Below, piece after piece: positions 1 through 9,968 of a DNA stretch of 64,000 bases (within the stretch, counting starts at the first letter, position 1; the number at the start of each line of letters is the position of its first letter). The notes beneath the pieces were generated by a model. It was given only the letters and a program-made list of their open reading frames with translations. It made no database searches and had not been told where the DNA came from. Source of the DNA: WQXF01 sp031553615. GTDB taxonomy: Bacteria > Bacillota > Clostridia > Christensenellales > Aristaeellaceae. Location: the NCBI GenBank assembly GCA_031553615.1, contig JAVBLJ010000029.1, forward strand, positions 35,327-99,326, written 5' to 3'. The position numbers were made by a program, and so were the translations under genes.

Positions 1-3000
1 CCGATCCGCGCGCCGTGGTGAGCATCGAGAAGTTCGACGCCACCGGCACCAAGGCCGTTCAAGGCGCGAAGTTCGGCATCTTTGCCGACAGCGTGTACCA
101 GACCCCGGCCAACCGCGTGGAATCCAAGGCATTGTATGTGCTGACCACCGATGCCAACGGCAAGGCCGCCACCACGGCGGCGCAGCTGCTGGCCCCGGGC
201 ACCTACTGGCTTATGGAGCTCTTCGCTCCGACGGGCTACGCCATCTCCTTTGAGCCCAAGAGCTTCACCGTCAGCAACACCGCGCCGCTGTACTCCTACA
301 ACTTCACGGCCACCGCCATGACCGGCGCGGACGCCGCCAAGCTGGAGCAGTACTTCGGCAAGATTCTCAACGAGTTCGCTCCGGGCGCGCTCAAGCTCGC
401 CAAGGTCGACGCCGAAGCCAAGACCGTCAACCTCATCGGCGCGGAGTTCTACATCACCAACGTCTCCACGGTGGCCGTAGCGGGCACCTGGGAGCACTTC
501 CTGCAGAACTTTAGCAAGTACTGCACTGCGGTGGGGGCCACCGTCACCGCCGATGTCGCCAACAAGCGCCTGCACGTGGTCATGATCGCCGCGCAGCCCG
601 CCACCATCGAGGGTCTGCCTACCGGCGTGTACACCGTGAAGGAAATCAAAGCGCCCGACGGCTACGCCATCCCCACCCCGGATAACCAGAATGTCACCGT
701 GACCCCGCTCGTGCCGGGAACGCCCAACCTGCTCACCTTCGAGGATCAGCGCGTGCGCGTGGAAATCGAGAAGGTCGATGCCAACAACGCGGCCCTGGCG
801 GGCGTGGTGTTCGCCATCCATGCCGACAACGGCGGCGCGAAGGGCGGCAAGCTCTTCGAACTGCCCGTCACCGGCAGCAATGGCAAGACCGCGACCACCG
901 CGAGCCAGAAGCTGACCCCGGGTACCTACTGGCTGGTCGAGCAATCGGCCCCGGCGGGCTACGAGATCACCTTCCCGGCCACCAAGTTTGTGGTCACGAA
1001 CACCTCGCAGACGGTGGTGTTCAACTTCACCGCCACCAAGCCCGCCCTGCCGAGCGAGGACTTTGGCAAGATTACCAACGACTTCGCCAAGGCAGGCCTG
1101 ACCATCACCAAGACCGACGCGGACACCGGCGCGAAGCTGGGCGGCGCGGTATTCACGGTGGAAAAGGTCACCGAGGTCGCGGTGGGTTCCTGGTCCAAGT
1201 ACCTGGCCACCTTCCCGCGCACCAACGTGACGGTGAGCGGCAGCAAGCTGGTCGTCACCCTGCCCGCCATCGGCGCGGATGCGGGAACCTACACCTTCTC
1301 CGATATCCCGCTGGGCACCTATCTGGTGACCGAGACCCACGCCCCGCAGGGCTACGCGGTGGATCTGACCCGCACCCGGACCGCGGACACCACCACAGGC
1401 ACCGCCTCGGTGAGCTTCAGCGATGCGCGCGTGCGCGTGGAGATCGAGAAGATCGATCCGGCCGGCGATCCTGTGAAGGACGTGAAGTTCGGCATCTTCC
1501 GCAAGGATCCGGTCACGGGCTACAAGACCGCGACCGAGGCCAACGCCGACTTCGTGCTCACTACCGATGCGAACGGCAAAGCGGCCACCACCGCCGCTCA
1601 GCTGCTCACTGCGGGCACCTACAAGCTCGTCGAGCTCTATGCCCCGAGCAACTACGCCATCACTTTCACCCCGGTCGAGTTCGTGGTGGATATCACCTCG
1701 GCGGTGATCTACTACAACTTCACCGCCACCGCCCACGCTGCGGGCACCGATCACACCACCCAGCCCAAGGCGATCGCCAACGACTATGCGCGCGGCGATT
1801 TGAAGATCACCAAGAAGGATGATCTGGGCGCGGCGCTGGTCGGCGCGGTGTTCACCGTCAAGCCCGCCACCAATCCGCTCGCGGGCGCGAACGCCTGGCT
1901 GAACTACCTCGCCAAGGCCACGCTGCCCGCCGGCGTAACCGCCGACAACACCAACAAGCAGTTGATCGTGACCATGACGGCCTTGGCCGAGATCACCCTG
2001 ATCGGACTGCCCATCGGCGACTACCTGGTGACCGAGACCCAGGCCCCCAGCGGCTATGCGCTCGCCAACCCGGCGGCCTCCACGGTGACCGTCACCGCCC
2101 AGACCACCGGCGCGTCCGCCGCCACCGTCCAGATGAGCGACCCGCGCGTGCGCGTGATCATCGAGAAATTCGATGCCACCGGCACCAAGCCGGTCGCGGG
2201 CGTGAAGTTCGGCATCTTTACCGATGAGGCCTACAAGGCTGGCGTACTCACCGACGCCAAGGCCAAGTACGTGCTCACCACCGGAGCGGACGGCAAAATC
2301 GGCACCAGCGCCACCCAGCTGCTGGAGCCGGGCACCTACTGGCTGGTCGAGCTGGATGCGCCCGAGGGCTACAAGATCAGCTTCACCGCCACCTCGTTCG
2401 TGGTTTCGAACACCAGCGCAATGTATTCCTTCAACTTCACCGCCACGGCGATGACGGGGCCGGACGCAAAGACGCTGGAAACCTACTTCGGAAAGATTCG
2501 CAACAACACCGAGACCGGCACCCTCCGCATCGAGAAGGTCGATGCCGACAAGCCGACCAGCTACTTGGGCGGCGCGGTATTCACCGTGCGCAACCTGAGT
2601 ACCGTGGCGGCCGAGGGCGCTTGGGAGTACTTCTTGGAGGATTACGCCAAGAGCCTGCCCTCCGGCATCAGCATCATCACGCTGACCGGCGGCGAAAAGG
2701 CGCTGAGCGTGACACTCCCGGTCGCGGGCGTCCTCAACATCTCCGGCCTGCCCATCGGTGAGTACAGCGTCACCGAGACCCAGGCCCCGCTGTACTACGC
2801 GCTGCCCAAGGTCACCACCCAGAACGTCACGGTGACCATCTCGGTCTCCGGCAGCACCAACACCGTCACCTTCGCCGATCCGCGCGTGCGCGTGGAGATC
2901 GAGAAGGTGGACGCGGCGAACGAGCCGCTCCAGGGCGTGCGCTTCGGTATCTTTACCGATGCCGTGTACCAGCTGGCCGACCTGACCGAGGGCAAGGCCA

Positions 3001-6000
3001 AGTACGTGCTGGTGACCGATGGAAGCGGCAAGGCTGCCACCACGACGGTGCAGCCGCTGGAGCCGGGCACCTACTGGCTGGTCGAGCTCTCCACCCCCAG
3101 CGGCTACGATATCTCCTTCACGCCGCAGAAGTTCGTGGTCTCGGCCACCTCGAAGGTGTTTGCCTTCAACTTCACCAAGACCCCGCGCGGCGACGCCGAG
3201 ATCGAGACCCACTTTGGGGTCATCACCAACGAGTTTGCCAAGACCTCCCTCACCATCAAGAAGCGCGACGCAGCCAATGCCTCCAAGGCGCTCGAGGGCG
3301 CGGAGTTCATCGTGCACAACGTCTCCACCGTGGCGACGGGCGCGTGGGCCGATTACCTCGATAAGCTGAAGCTCGCTCCGCCGCTGGCGGGGGTGACCGA
3401 GGAGACCCAGACCGTGGGCCCGAACACCTACCGCGTGCTGCGCATCGTGCTCGGCGCGGGCTCCGGCGGCACCATCACGCTCGAGAATCTGCCCATGGGC
3501 GTGTACGATGTAACCGAGGTCAAGGCCCCGGCGGGCTACGCCATCGCCATCCCGACCAAGCAGACCGTCGATACCGCCAACGGCGGCAAGACGCTGAACT
3601 TCGACGATCCGCGCGTGCGCGTGGAGATCGAGAAGCACCGTCAGGATAGCACGGCGCTGCAGGGCGTGGTGTTCGGCATCTTCACCGAGGCCAACTACCT
3701 CATCAATGCGCTGGCCGAAAGCGATGCCAAGTACCTGCTGACCACCGATGCCAACGGCAAGGCCGCCACCACCGAGGCGCAGCTTCTGGAGCCGGGCACC
3801 TACTACCTGATCGAGCTCTCCGCGCCCGCGGGCTACGACATCACCTTCCAGCCCGTCAAGCTGGTGGTGGATAACACCACCCAGACCTACGCCTTCAACT
3901 TCACCGCCACCCAGCGCTCCACCCCGACCCATCAGTTGGAGGAGGAGTACGCGGGCAAGATCACCAACAACTTCACCGTCAACAAGGCGGGCCTGGTGAT
4001 CGAGAAGAAGGATGCCTCCACCCAAGGCCTACTGCCCGGAGCGGAATTCACGCTCAAGCCCAAGACCCTGGCGGCGGCGGGCACCAATGCCTGGCTGTAC
4101 TACCTCAATACCATGCCCAGCATCGCGGGCGTGAGCATCAAGGAGCAAGGCGGCGCGAAGGTGCTTCGCATCGTAACCCAGATCGGCAGCGCGACCACCC
4201 TGACCGGCCTGCCCATCGGTGAATACGAGATCACCGAGACCCGTGCGCCGCTCGGCTACGCGCTGCCCCTGAACCCCACCCAGACAGCGACCTTGATCAA
4301 GGATACGCTGACCCCGGTGACACTCACTTTCACCGATAGCCGCGTCAAGGTCTCCATCGAAAAGCTGGACGCCAACGGCGAACCGCTGGCGGGCGCTAAG
4401 TTCGGCATCTTCACCGACGCGGTCTACCAGCTTGGACCCACCTACCGCGTCGAGAACAACGCCCAGTACAAGCTGCTGACCGGCGCGGATGGCAAGGTTG
4501 AATCCTCGCTGACCCAGCTGCTGGCCGAAGGCACCTACTGGCTGGTTGAGCTGGCTGCCCCGCTGGGCTACACCATCAACTTCACGCCGAAGTCGTTCAC
4601 GGTGAGCCGCACCGGCACGGTGTTCAACCTCAACTTCACCGCTACCGCCAGCACCAGCCCCAACAAGGAAGAGGAAGAGGTGTACTTCGGCGCTATCGTC
4701 AACGACTTCACCGAGGGCTCGTTCGTCATCCGCAAGGCCGACGACGAGACCGGCCTGCTGCTGGAGGGTGCGCAGTTCATCGTGCGCAACACCGAATCCG
4801 CACCGGGCGCTTGGGCGAAGTACCTCAATAGCGTGACCGGCGCTGGCCTGGCGAAGGTAAACGTCGGCGCGGAGGATGCGCTGAGCGTGACGCTCATGCC
4901 GGGTTCCGGCGGCACCATCACCCTCAGCAAGCTGCCCATCGGCAAGTACACCGTGACCGAGGTCAAGGCCCCCGAAGGCTACGCCATCGCCAGCACCAAC
5001 GAGCTGATCATCGTGCTGGAAGACGGCGCGACCATGGCCCCCGTCGCCTCGTTCACCGATCACCGCGCGCGCGTGGAGATCGAGAAGAAGGATGCCAACG
5101 GCGCAGCCCTGTCGGGCGCCACCTTCGGTATCTTCACCGACACGGCCTACAAGGCCGGCGTGCTGACCCAGGCCAAGGCACTCTTCACCATTGCTACCAA
5201 CGCCTCCGGCAAGGCCGAGACCGGCAAGACGCAGTTGCTGCCCGACGGCATCTACTGGGTCGTCGAGCTCAGCGCTCCGGTCGGGTATGCGATCACCTTC
5301 CAGCCCGTCTCCTTCGAGGTTGACCGGACCAAGACGGTGTTCCGCTTCACCTTCACCGACAAGGCGACCCCGGCCGATGAGGACACCGAATCCCGCGAAC
5401 CGGCCATCGAGAATGGCTTCGCCACCACCACCCTGACCCTCAAGAAGTACAACGAGGGTTCGGAATTCCTCGTAGGCGCGGAGTTCCTGCTCATCAACAC
5501 GAGCACCGTCGCCAAGGATGCGTGGAAGCACTTCGTGGCCAACTTCACCAACACCGCCGATGCGCGCATCGTGGGCGTGGGCGATCCGACCGGTTACCCG
5601 AAGGATAGCGTCCACATCACGCTGATCACCGGCCAGCTCACCCTGGAAGAGCTGCCGTGGGGCGTGTACACGCTGCGCGAAGTCAAGGCCCCGGCGGGCT
5701 ACGCCATCGTCGATAGCGCCGAGCGCACCCTGCGCCTGGGCGATCCGGCGTTGCTCACCGCCCAGCACAAGCTGGATGACCTGCAGGAGTTCCACGACGC
5801 GTACCTGCGCGTGCGGATCGAGAAGCGCGACGATATCGGCAACAAGCTGGAGAAAGCCAAGTTCAGCGTGTTCACCGATGCGTACTACCAGACCCACAAG
5901 ACCGCGCTGGACGCCGCCGACGCGCTGTTCACCATCCAGACCGATGCGGCCGGTATCGCCGAATCCACCGAGCTCGATGCGAGCAAGCTGGCTCCGGGCA

Positions 6001-7990
6001 AGTATTGGTTGGCCGAGACCTCCGCGCCGGACTATCACGAGATCACCTTCCAGCCAGTGAGCTTCACCGTCGCCGCGAACCAGACCAAGTTCCTCTACAA
6101 CTTCACCGCCACCCCCACTGCCAACGACGTGCCGGGCTACGAGGGCAAGCCGTCCGCAGTCATCCTGAACGCGATCAGCGCGGGTGAGCTGGTGATAGAG
6201 AAGCTGGATAGCGAGACCGAGAGCAAGCTAACCGGCGCCACCTTCCGCATGGCGGCCAGCAAATCGCTGGTGCCCGGCGCATGGGATCGCTTCCTGGCAA
6301 CCCTGGCCACCGCGCCGCAGCCCGGCGTGACCGTGGAAGCTGCCAACAAGACGCTGCTGCTGCGGCTGGCCGCCCCGAACACCCTGTTCCACCTCCTCAA
6401 CATCCCGTGGGGCGAGTACACCCTTACCGAAATCGTTGCGCCGGGCGGCTACGCCATTGGCGAACCCCAGGGCAAGACGGTGTACATCGGCGATCCGGTC
6501 CGGGTAGGCTCCGCCGACTACGAAACCGCCCCGACGGTGCACTTCATGGATCCGCGAATCCGCCTGCGCCTGCTCAAGGTCGATGAGGAAGGCACGCCGC
6601 TGGCCGGTGCCGAGTTCGTCATCCGCGATGCGAACGATGCGCTGGTGCACGTGCTCGCACCCACCGACGCGGCCGGGTTCACCGAGACCACCGCCGCGCA
6701 GAAGCTCCTGCCCGGCACCTACAAGCTGGTGGAAACCAAGGCTCCGGCTGGCTTCACGGTCTACCCGGACCCGATCACCTTCACCGTCACCGATACGCAG
6801 ACCGAATGGATCTACAACCTCACCGGCACGCCGGTGGCGGGCGAAGTGACCAAGGCGTTCGACGATCTCGAGCTGCCGCTGGTCGATCCGTACGGACGCA
6901 GCTCCATCACCCTGTTCAAGGCCGACAGCCAGACACCCAACAACCCCAGGCTCTCCGGCGCGGTGTTCGAGATCACCCAAATCTCCACCATCATGCCCAA
7001 CCTATGGATCAAGTTCCTCGATGAGCTGACCAACAACCCGCAACCGGGCGTCATGATCGCGGATGGCGGAAAGCTCCACGTGACCTCCTCCAAGGGCAAA
7101 GCCTTCGTCGATCGGCTGCCCTGGGGCGAGTACACGGTGCAGGAGATTCTCGCGCCCAAGGGCTACGTGATCTCTCAGCCCGAGGTGCGCACCCTGTACG
7201 TCGGCGATCCGGAAGATGAGCTGGTCAAGCTCACCGGCAACGCCTACGCGCTGGAGCCCAGCTCCTCGTTCGTCGATCTGCGCATCCGCGTGGTGATCGC
7301 CAAGATCAACCAGTTCGGAAACCTGCTGGAGGGCGTCACCTTCCGCATCGAGCAGATCAACGATCCGGCCAACCCGGTGCTCATGGAAACCCTGGTCACC
7401 AATAGCGATGGCCGCGCCGTATCGACGGTGTCGTTCGCGCCGGGCCGCTACCGCTTGGTGGAGGAAAAGACCATCATCTACCACTCCATCACCTTCTCGC
7501 CGGTCAGCTTTACCGTGGCCGAGGGGCAGAAGAAGGCGGTCTACGACTTCACCTACGCCAACAACCCCGAGTACGCGCTCGACAATTCCGCGATCGGCAA
7601 CCTGGCCGAAACCGGCACGGTGAGCGTGAGCAAGATCGACGCGGTGACCGGCACCGACCTGGGCGGCGCGCGGTTCCGCCTCCGCCAGATCACGCCGCGC
7701 ACCCCGGCCATGCGCATCACCCAGGAGATGGTGGAGACCACCAACGGCGCGGGCAACTGCACCTTCAAGGATGTGCCGTACGGCTACTACGAGCTGACGG
7801 AAACCCGTGCGCCCTCGGGCTATGCGCCCACTACGCGCACGCAGTACATCACCGTGAGCCGTGCGCAGCGCAACGTGACCTACACCTTCACCAATACCCG
7901 CATCGCGGGCAACCTGCAGGTATTCAAGTACACCACCGAGGATGGTGAGGCGCAGATTCCGCTGGCGGGCGCGGTGTTTACCCTGACCGG
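1..7990 (+). repeat. Eleven tandem two-domain Cna_B repeats
   Basis: Units begin with (D)PRVRVEIEK-like residues near nucleotides 3, 750, 1428, 2143, 2880, 3606, 4338, 5068, 5806, 6550 and 7276, giving a period of about 680-750 bp (roughly 235-245 residues). Each unit holds one domain with an FGIFTD core and a second with a GAxFTV core and the phrase GLPIGEYxVTE. Units 1-8 are the most alike and units 9-11 have drifted. Two further single Cna_B-like domains (near 7620 and 7905) lead to the anchor. The similarity among units suggests expansion by unequal recombination, so length may vary among strains. Confidence 0.85.
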
Positions 7991-8357
7991 CGCCAGCCGA
8001 TATGGCGACAGCATCAATCTGACCGGCACCACCGACGCGGGTGGATACATCCTCTTCAACAACCTGCCGGCCGGAACCTATCGACTGACCGAGACCGAGG
8101 CCCCCACCGAGGAGTACGCCCTGGCCAGACCGCGCGATGTCGTCATCAACCGCCAAGGCGCGACGATACTCGTTACCGTGCCCAACTTCGTCATTGGCGA
8201 TGTGGGCCGGGTCTTGGGCGTGGAGGACCCCGACGGGCCGAACATCCGAGGCGGCGAGGATCTGCCCATCGTCAACTACGTAGGCATCGGTTCCCTGATC
8301 GTAGCCATGGCGATGCTCCTGTTCTTCGCACGGCGCAAGAAGCTTCGCCGCGAGTAA
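1..8357 (+). CDS. Giant Cna_B-repeat cell-surface protein, 5' end outside the window
   Basis: The reading frame is open from the first bases, where in-frame residues DPRAVVSIEK match the start of every later repeat, so the GTG at 15 is internal and the gene begins upstream. About 2,785 residues are visible. They consist of alternating beta-sandwich modules with Cna_B hallmarks: an early IEK lysine, a (V/I)(E/T)xxAPxGY glutamate motif and a closing NFT or ITN asparagine, the set that normally forms an intramolecular Lys-Asn isopeptide bond. The C-terminus reads LPIVN, then a hydrophobic segment, then an ARRKKLRRE tail, which is the layout of a sortase sorting signal although LPIVN is not canonical LPxTG. 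Role inferred: a protease-resistant stalk or adhesin attached to the wall. No catalytic domain is seen in the visible part. A terminator follows the stop. High confidence in the family, low in the ligand. Confidence 0.9.
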   Translation, partial: DPRAVVSIEKFDATGTKAVQGAKFGIFADSVYQTPANRVESKALYVLTTDANGKAATTAAQLLAPGTYWLMELFAPTGYAISFEPKSFTVSNTAPLYSYNFTATAMTGADAAKLEQYFGKILNEFAPGALKLAKVDAEAKTVNLIGAEFYITNVSTVAVAGTWEHFLQNFSKYCTAVGATVTADVANKRLHVVMIAAQPATIEGLPTGVYTVKEIKAPDGYAIPTPDNQNVTVTPLVPGTPNLLTFEDQRVRVEIEKVDANNAALAGVVFAIHADNGGAKGGKLFELPVTGSNGKTATTASQKLTPGTYWLVEQSAPAGYEITFPATKFVVTNTSQTVVFNFTATKPALPSEDFGKITNDFAKAGLTITKTDADTGAKLGGAVFTVEKVTEVAVGSWSKYLATFPRTNVTVSGSKLVVTLPAIGADAGTYTFSDIPLGTYLVTETHAPQGYAVDLTRTRTADTTTGTASVSFSDARVRVEIEKIDPAGDPVKDVKFGIFRKDPVTGYKTATEANADFVLTTDANGKAATTAAQLLTAGTYKLVELYAPSNYAITFTPVEFVVDITSAVIYYNFTATAHAAGTDHTTQPKAIANDYARGDLKITKKDDLGAALVGAVFTVKPATNPLAGANAWLNYLAKATLPAGVTADNTNKQLIVTMTALAEITLIGLPIGDYLVTETQAPSGYALANPAASTVTVTAQTTGASAATVQMSDPRVRVIIEKFDATGTKPVAGVKFGIFTDEAYKAGVLTDAKAKYVLTTGADGKIGTSATQLLEPGTYWLVELDAPEGYKISFTATSFVVSNTSAMYSFNFTATAMTGPDAKTLETYFGKIRNNTETGTLRIEKVDADKPTSYLGGAVFTVRNLSTVAAEGAWEYFLEDYAKSLPSGISIITLTGGEKALSVTLPVAGVLNISGLPIGEYSVTETQAPLYYALPKVTTQNVTVTISVSGSTNTVTFADPRVRVEIEKVDAANEPLQGVRFGIFTDAVYQLADLTEGKAKYVLVTDGSGKAATTTVQPLEPGTYWLVELSTPSGYDISFTPQKFVVSATSKVFAFNFTKTPRGDAEIETHFGVITNEFAKTSLTIKKRDAANASKALEGAEFIVHNVSTVATGAWADYLDKLKLAPPLAGVTEETQTVGPNTYRVLRIVLGAGSGGTITLENLPMGVYDVTEVKAPAGYAIAIPTKQTVDTANGGKTLNFDDPRVRVEIEKHRQDSTALQGVVFGIFTEANYLINALAESDAKYLLTTDANGKAATTEAQLLEPGTYYLIELSAPAGYDITFQPVKLVVDNTTQTYAFNFTATQRSTPTHQLEEEYAGKITNNFTVNKAGLVIEKKDASTQGLLPGAEFTLKPKTLAAAGTNAWLYYLNTMPSIAGVSIKEQGGAKVLRIVTQIGSATTLTGLPIGEYEITETRAPLGYALPLNPTQTATLIKDTLTPVTLTFTDSRVKVSIEKLDANGEPLAGAKFGIFTDAVYQLGPTYRVENNAQYKLLTGADGKVESSLTQLLAEGTYWLVELAAPLGYTINFTPKSFTVSRTGTVFNLNFTATASTSPNKEEEEVYFGAIVNDFTEGSFVIRKADDETGLLLEGAQFIVRNTESAPGAWAKYLNSVTGAGLAKVNVGAEDALSVTLMPGSGGTITLSKLPIGKYTVTEVKAPEGYAIASTNELIIVLEDGATMAPVASFTDHRARVEIEKKDANGAALSGATFGIFTDTAYKAGVLTQAKALFTIATNASGKAETGKTQLLPDGIYWVVELSAPVGYAITFQPVSFEVDRTKTVFRFTFTDKATPADEDTESREPAIENGFATTTLTLKKYNEGSEFLVGAEFLLINTSTVAKDAWKHFVANFTNTADARIVGVGDPTGYPKDSVHITLITGQLTLEELPWGVYTLREVKAPAGYAIVDSAERTLRLGDPALLTAQHKLDDLQEFHDAYLRVRIEKRDDIGNKLEKAKFSVFTDAYYQTHKTALDAADALFTIQTDAAGIAESTELDASKLAPGKYWLAETSAPDYHEITFQPVSFTVAANQTKFLYNFTATPTANDVPGYEGKPSAVILNAISAGELVIEKLDSETESKLTGATFRMAASKSLVPGAWDRFLATLATAPQPGVTVEAANKTLLLRLAAPNTLFHLLNIPWGEYTLTEIVAPGGYAIGEPQGKTVYIGDPVRVGSADYETAPTVHFMDPRIRLRLLKVDEEGTPLAGAEFVIRDANDALVHVLAPTDAAGFTETTAAQKLLPGTYKLVETKAPAGFTVYPDPITFTVTDTQTEWIYNLTGTPVAGEVTKAFDDLELPLVDPYGRSSITLFKADSQTPNNPRLSGAVFEITQISTIMPNLWIKFLDELTNNPQPGVMIADGGKLHVTSSKGKAFVDRLPWGEYTVQEILAPKGYVISQPEVRTLYVGDPEDELVKLTGNAYALEPSSSFVDLRIRVVIAKINQFGNLLEGVTFRIEQINDPANPVLMETLVTNSDGRAVSTVSFAPGRYRLVEEKTIIYHSITFSPVSFTVAEGQKKAVYDFTYANNPEYALDNSAIGNLAETGTVSVSKIDAVTGTDLGGARFRLRQITPRTPAMRITQEMVETTNGAGNCTFKDVPYGYYELTETRAPSGYAPTTRTQYITVSRAQRNVTYTFTNTRIAGNLQVFKYTTEDGEAQIPLAGAVFTLTGASRYGDSINLTGTTDAGGYILFNNLPAGTYRLTETEAPTEEYALARPRDVVINRQGATILVTVPNFVIGDVGRVLGVEDPDGPNIRGGEDLPIVNYVGIGSLIVAMAMLLFFARRKKLRRE

Positions 8358-8380
8358 GTCCTGCAAACCGCATACCTTCG

Positions 8381-8406
8381 GGGGCTGCCACGAAAGTGGC
8401 AGCCCC
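8381..8406 (+). terminator. Intrinsic terminator after the surface protein
   Basis: An 11-bp perfect stem, GGGGCTGCCAC and GTGGCAGCCCC, closes a GAAA tetraloop 23 bases after the stop codon. The following T-tract is short (TTCGCC), so termination strength is uncertain. Confidence 0.7.
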
Positions 8407-8480
8407 TTCGCCTAGCATTCAAGCTCCGTCGTCATTTTTTGTGCGCATTACCTAAAAAAGGACGGAATCCTTCTAGCCCC

Positions 8481-8509
8481 TTTCCTTTCCCACCAAAGCA
8501 GCGTACAAT
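8481..8509 (+). promoter_or_regulatory. Possible promoter of the MATE/ABC/VanZ group
   Basis: TACAAT at 8504-8509 is a good -10 box. The hexamer 17 bases upstream, TTTCCT, is a poor -35. It lies between the terminator at 8381 and the start at 8573. Low confidence. Confidence 0.35.
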
Positions 8510-8572
8510 AGAATTTAGTCTATACGAATCCGTTGGAAACCACAGCGAAAGTGCGGGAAGTGAGGGATTGCC

Positions 8573-9955
8573 TTGCAGATGATTGGCTACAGGCTCGATT
8601 TGGATAAAAAGGACATGAGCAGGGTTCTTTCCATCACCATCCCGGCCATGGTAGAAATGCTGTTTGCGCAGCTTTTCGCCATGGTCGATACCATGATGCT
8701 GGGACACACCGGCGCGCTCTCCACCGCCTCGGTCGCCGCGGTGGGCTATACCAATAGCCCCATTAACCTGCTGGTGGGCATCATGTCCGCGTTTAACGTG
8801 GGCACCACGGCAGCGGTTGCCTGGTCGCTGGGCGCGGGGGATTTGAAGTCGGCGCGCGACGCGGTGCGCAGCTCGCTGGTGCTCAATCTGGCGATCGGCA
8901 CGGTCGCCACGCTGTTGGGCTTTTTCTTTGCACGGCCCATGGTGCTCTTTATGGGCGCGGGCCCGGAAACCGCGGATTTTGCCACCGAGTATATGCAGAT
9001 TGTGGCCGTGGGCATGCTGTTCGCGGCGGTCAATATGGCGGTCACCTCCTCGCTGCGCGGTGCGGGCCAGACCCGCCTGCCGATGCTGTACAACCTGGGC
9101 AGCAACCTGCTCAACGTTATCGGCAATTACCTGCTCATCTACGGCCACCTGGGCCTGCCCGCCATGGGCGTGAGCGGCGCGGCGCTCTCCACAACCATCT
9201 CGCGCGGGGTTGCTACCCTGGCCTCGCTGCTGGTACTGTTCAAGCTGGGCGGGCCCATACGCCTCCAGGTGCGCGATTGCCTCCGCTTCCAGCTTAGCCA
9301 AATCAAGCGAATCCTGCGCGTGGGCGTCACCACCGCCATCGAGCAGGCGCTGATGCAGGTCGGATTCATGCTGTTTACCAAGAGCGTGAGCGGCCTGGGC
9401 TACGTGGTGCTGGCCGCGCATAACATCGGCCTGAACATCAATGGGCTTAGCTGGGTGCCCAGCCAAGCGTTCGGCGTGGCTGCCACGGCGCTCGTCGGCC
9501 AAAGCATGGGCGCAGGGCAGCCGGAGAAGGCGCGCGATTACGCAAAGCTGGTGCACCGTCTCTCGCTGATTGGCGCGATCCTGACCGCAGCGCTGTTTCT
9601 GGCGGGTGCGCATGTCATTGCCGGGCTGTACATCGACGATGTAGCGGTCGCCGCCCTGGCCGCCGGAGTGCTGCGGCTCATGACCTTGGGCATGCCCGGC
9701 ATCGCCACCCAGATGCCCATCTCGGCCGCGCTGCGCGGTGCGGGCGATACGCTATTCCCACTGCTGGCCTCTATGGTGGGCATTTGGATATTCCGCGTGC
9801 TGGTCGCTCCGTTGTTCATCCACACCTTCGGCTGGGGCCTTACGGGGGCATGGCTCTGTATCGTGCTCGATCAAAGCGCTCGGGCGATCGTCGTGTACGC
9901 GCGGTTCGCCTCCGGCAAGTGGATGACCAAGCGCACCCTGGCCGTCGAAAATTAA
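8573..9955 (+). CDS. MATE-family multidrug/metabolite exporter
   Basis: A 460-residue polytopic membrane protein with about twelve hydrophobic segments and MATE-like phrases near the N-terminus (PAMVEMLFAQLFAMVDTMMLG) and in the second half (PSQAFGVAATALVGQSMGAG). These proteins expel cationic drugs or metabolites in exchange for Na+ or H+. The start is either TTG at 8573, 6 bases after AGGG, or ATG at 8579, 12 bases after it. Spacing favours TTG and codon choice favours ATG, so this is open. The stop is followed at once by the ribosome-binding site of the ABC exporter, so the two are probably cotranscribed. Substrate unknown. Confidence 0.9.
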   Translation: MQMIGYRLDLDKKDMSRVLSITIPAMVEMLFAQLFAMVDTMMLGHTGALSTASVAAVGYTNSPINLLVGIMSAFNVGTTAAVAWSLGAGDLKSARDAVRSSLVLNLAIGTVATLLGFFFARPMVLFMGAGPETADFATEYMQIVAVGMLFAAVNMAVTSSLRGAGQTRLPMLYNLGSNLLNVIGNYLLIYGHLGLPAMGVSGAALSTTISRGVATLASLLVLFKLGGPIRLQVRDCLRFQLSQIKRILRVGVTTAIEQALMQVGFMLFTKSVSGLGYVVLAAHNIGLNINGLSWVPSQAFGVAATALVGQSMGAGQPEKARDYAKLVHRLSLIGAILTAALFLAGAHVIAGLYIDDVAVAALAAGVLRLMTLGMPGIATQMPISAALRGAGDTLFPLLASMVGIWIFRVLVAPLFIHTFGWGLTGAWLCIVLDQSARAIVVYARFASGKWMTKRTLAVEN

Positions 9956-9968
9956 AGGAGGGAACCCC

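Noticed and set aside
4029..6038. Large - strand ORFs under the Cna_B gene (669 residues here; 454 residues at 7002-8366)
   Set aside because: They are antisense shadows of a G+C-rich repeat gene. They have no ribosome site, no recognisable family and low-complexity composition; the + frame has clear domains.
1..7990. Possibility that the periodic sequence is a CRISPR or DNA satellite
   Set aside because: The period is about 700 bp, the frame is open throughout and conservation follows codons, so it is protein repeat structure. No CRISPR array was found anywhere in the window.
8432..9613. 393-residue - strand ORF under the MATE gene
   Set aside because: Compositionally biased antisense frame rich in His, Arg and Gln; the + strand encodes an evident transporter.
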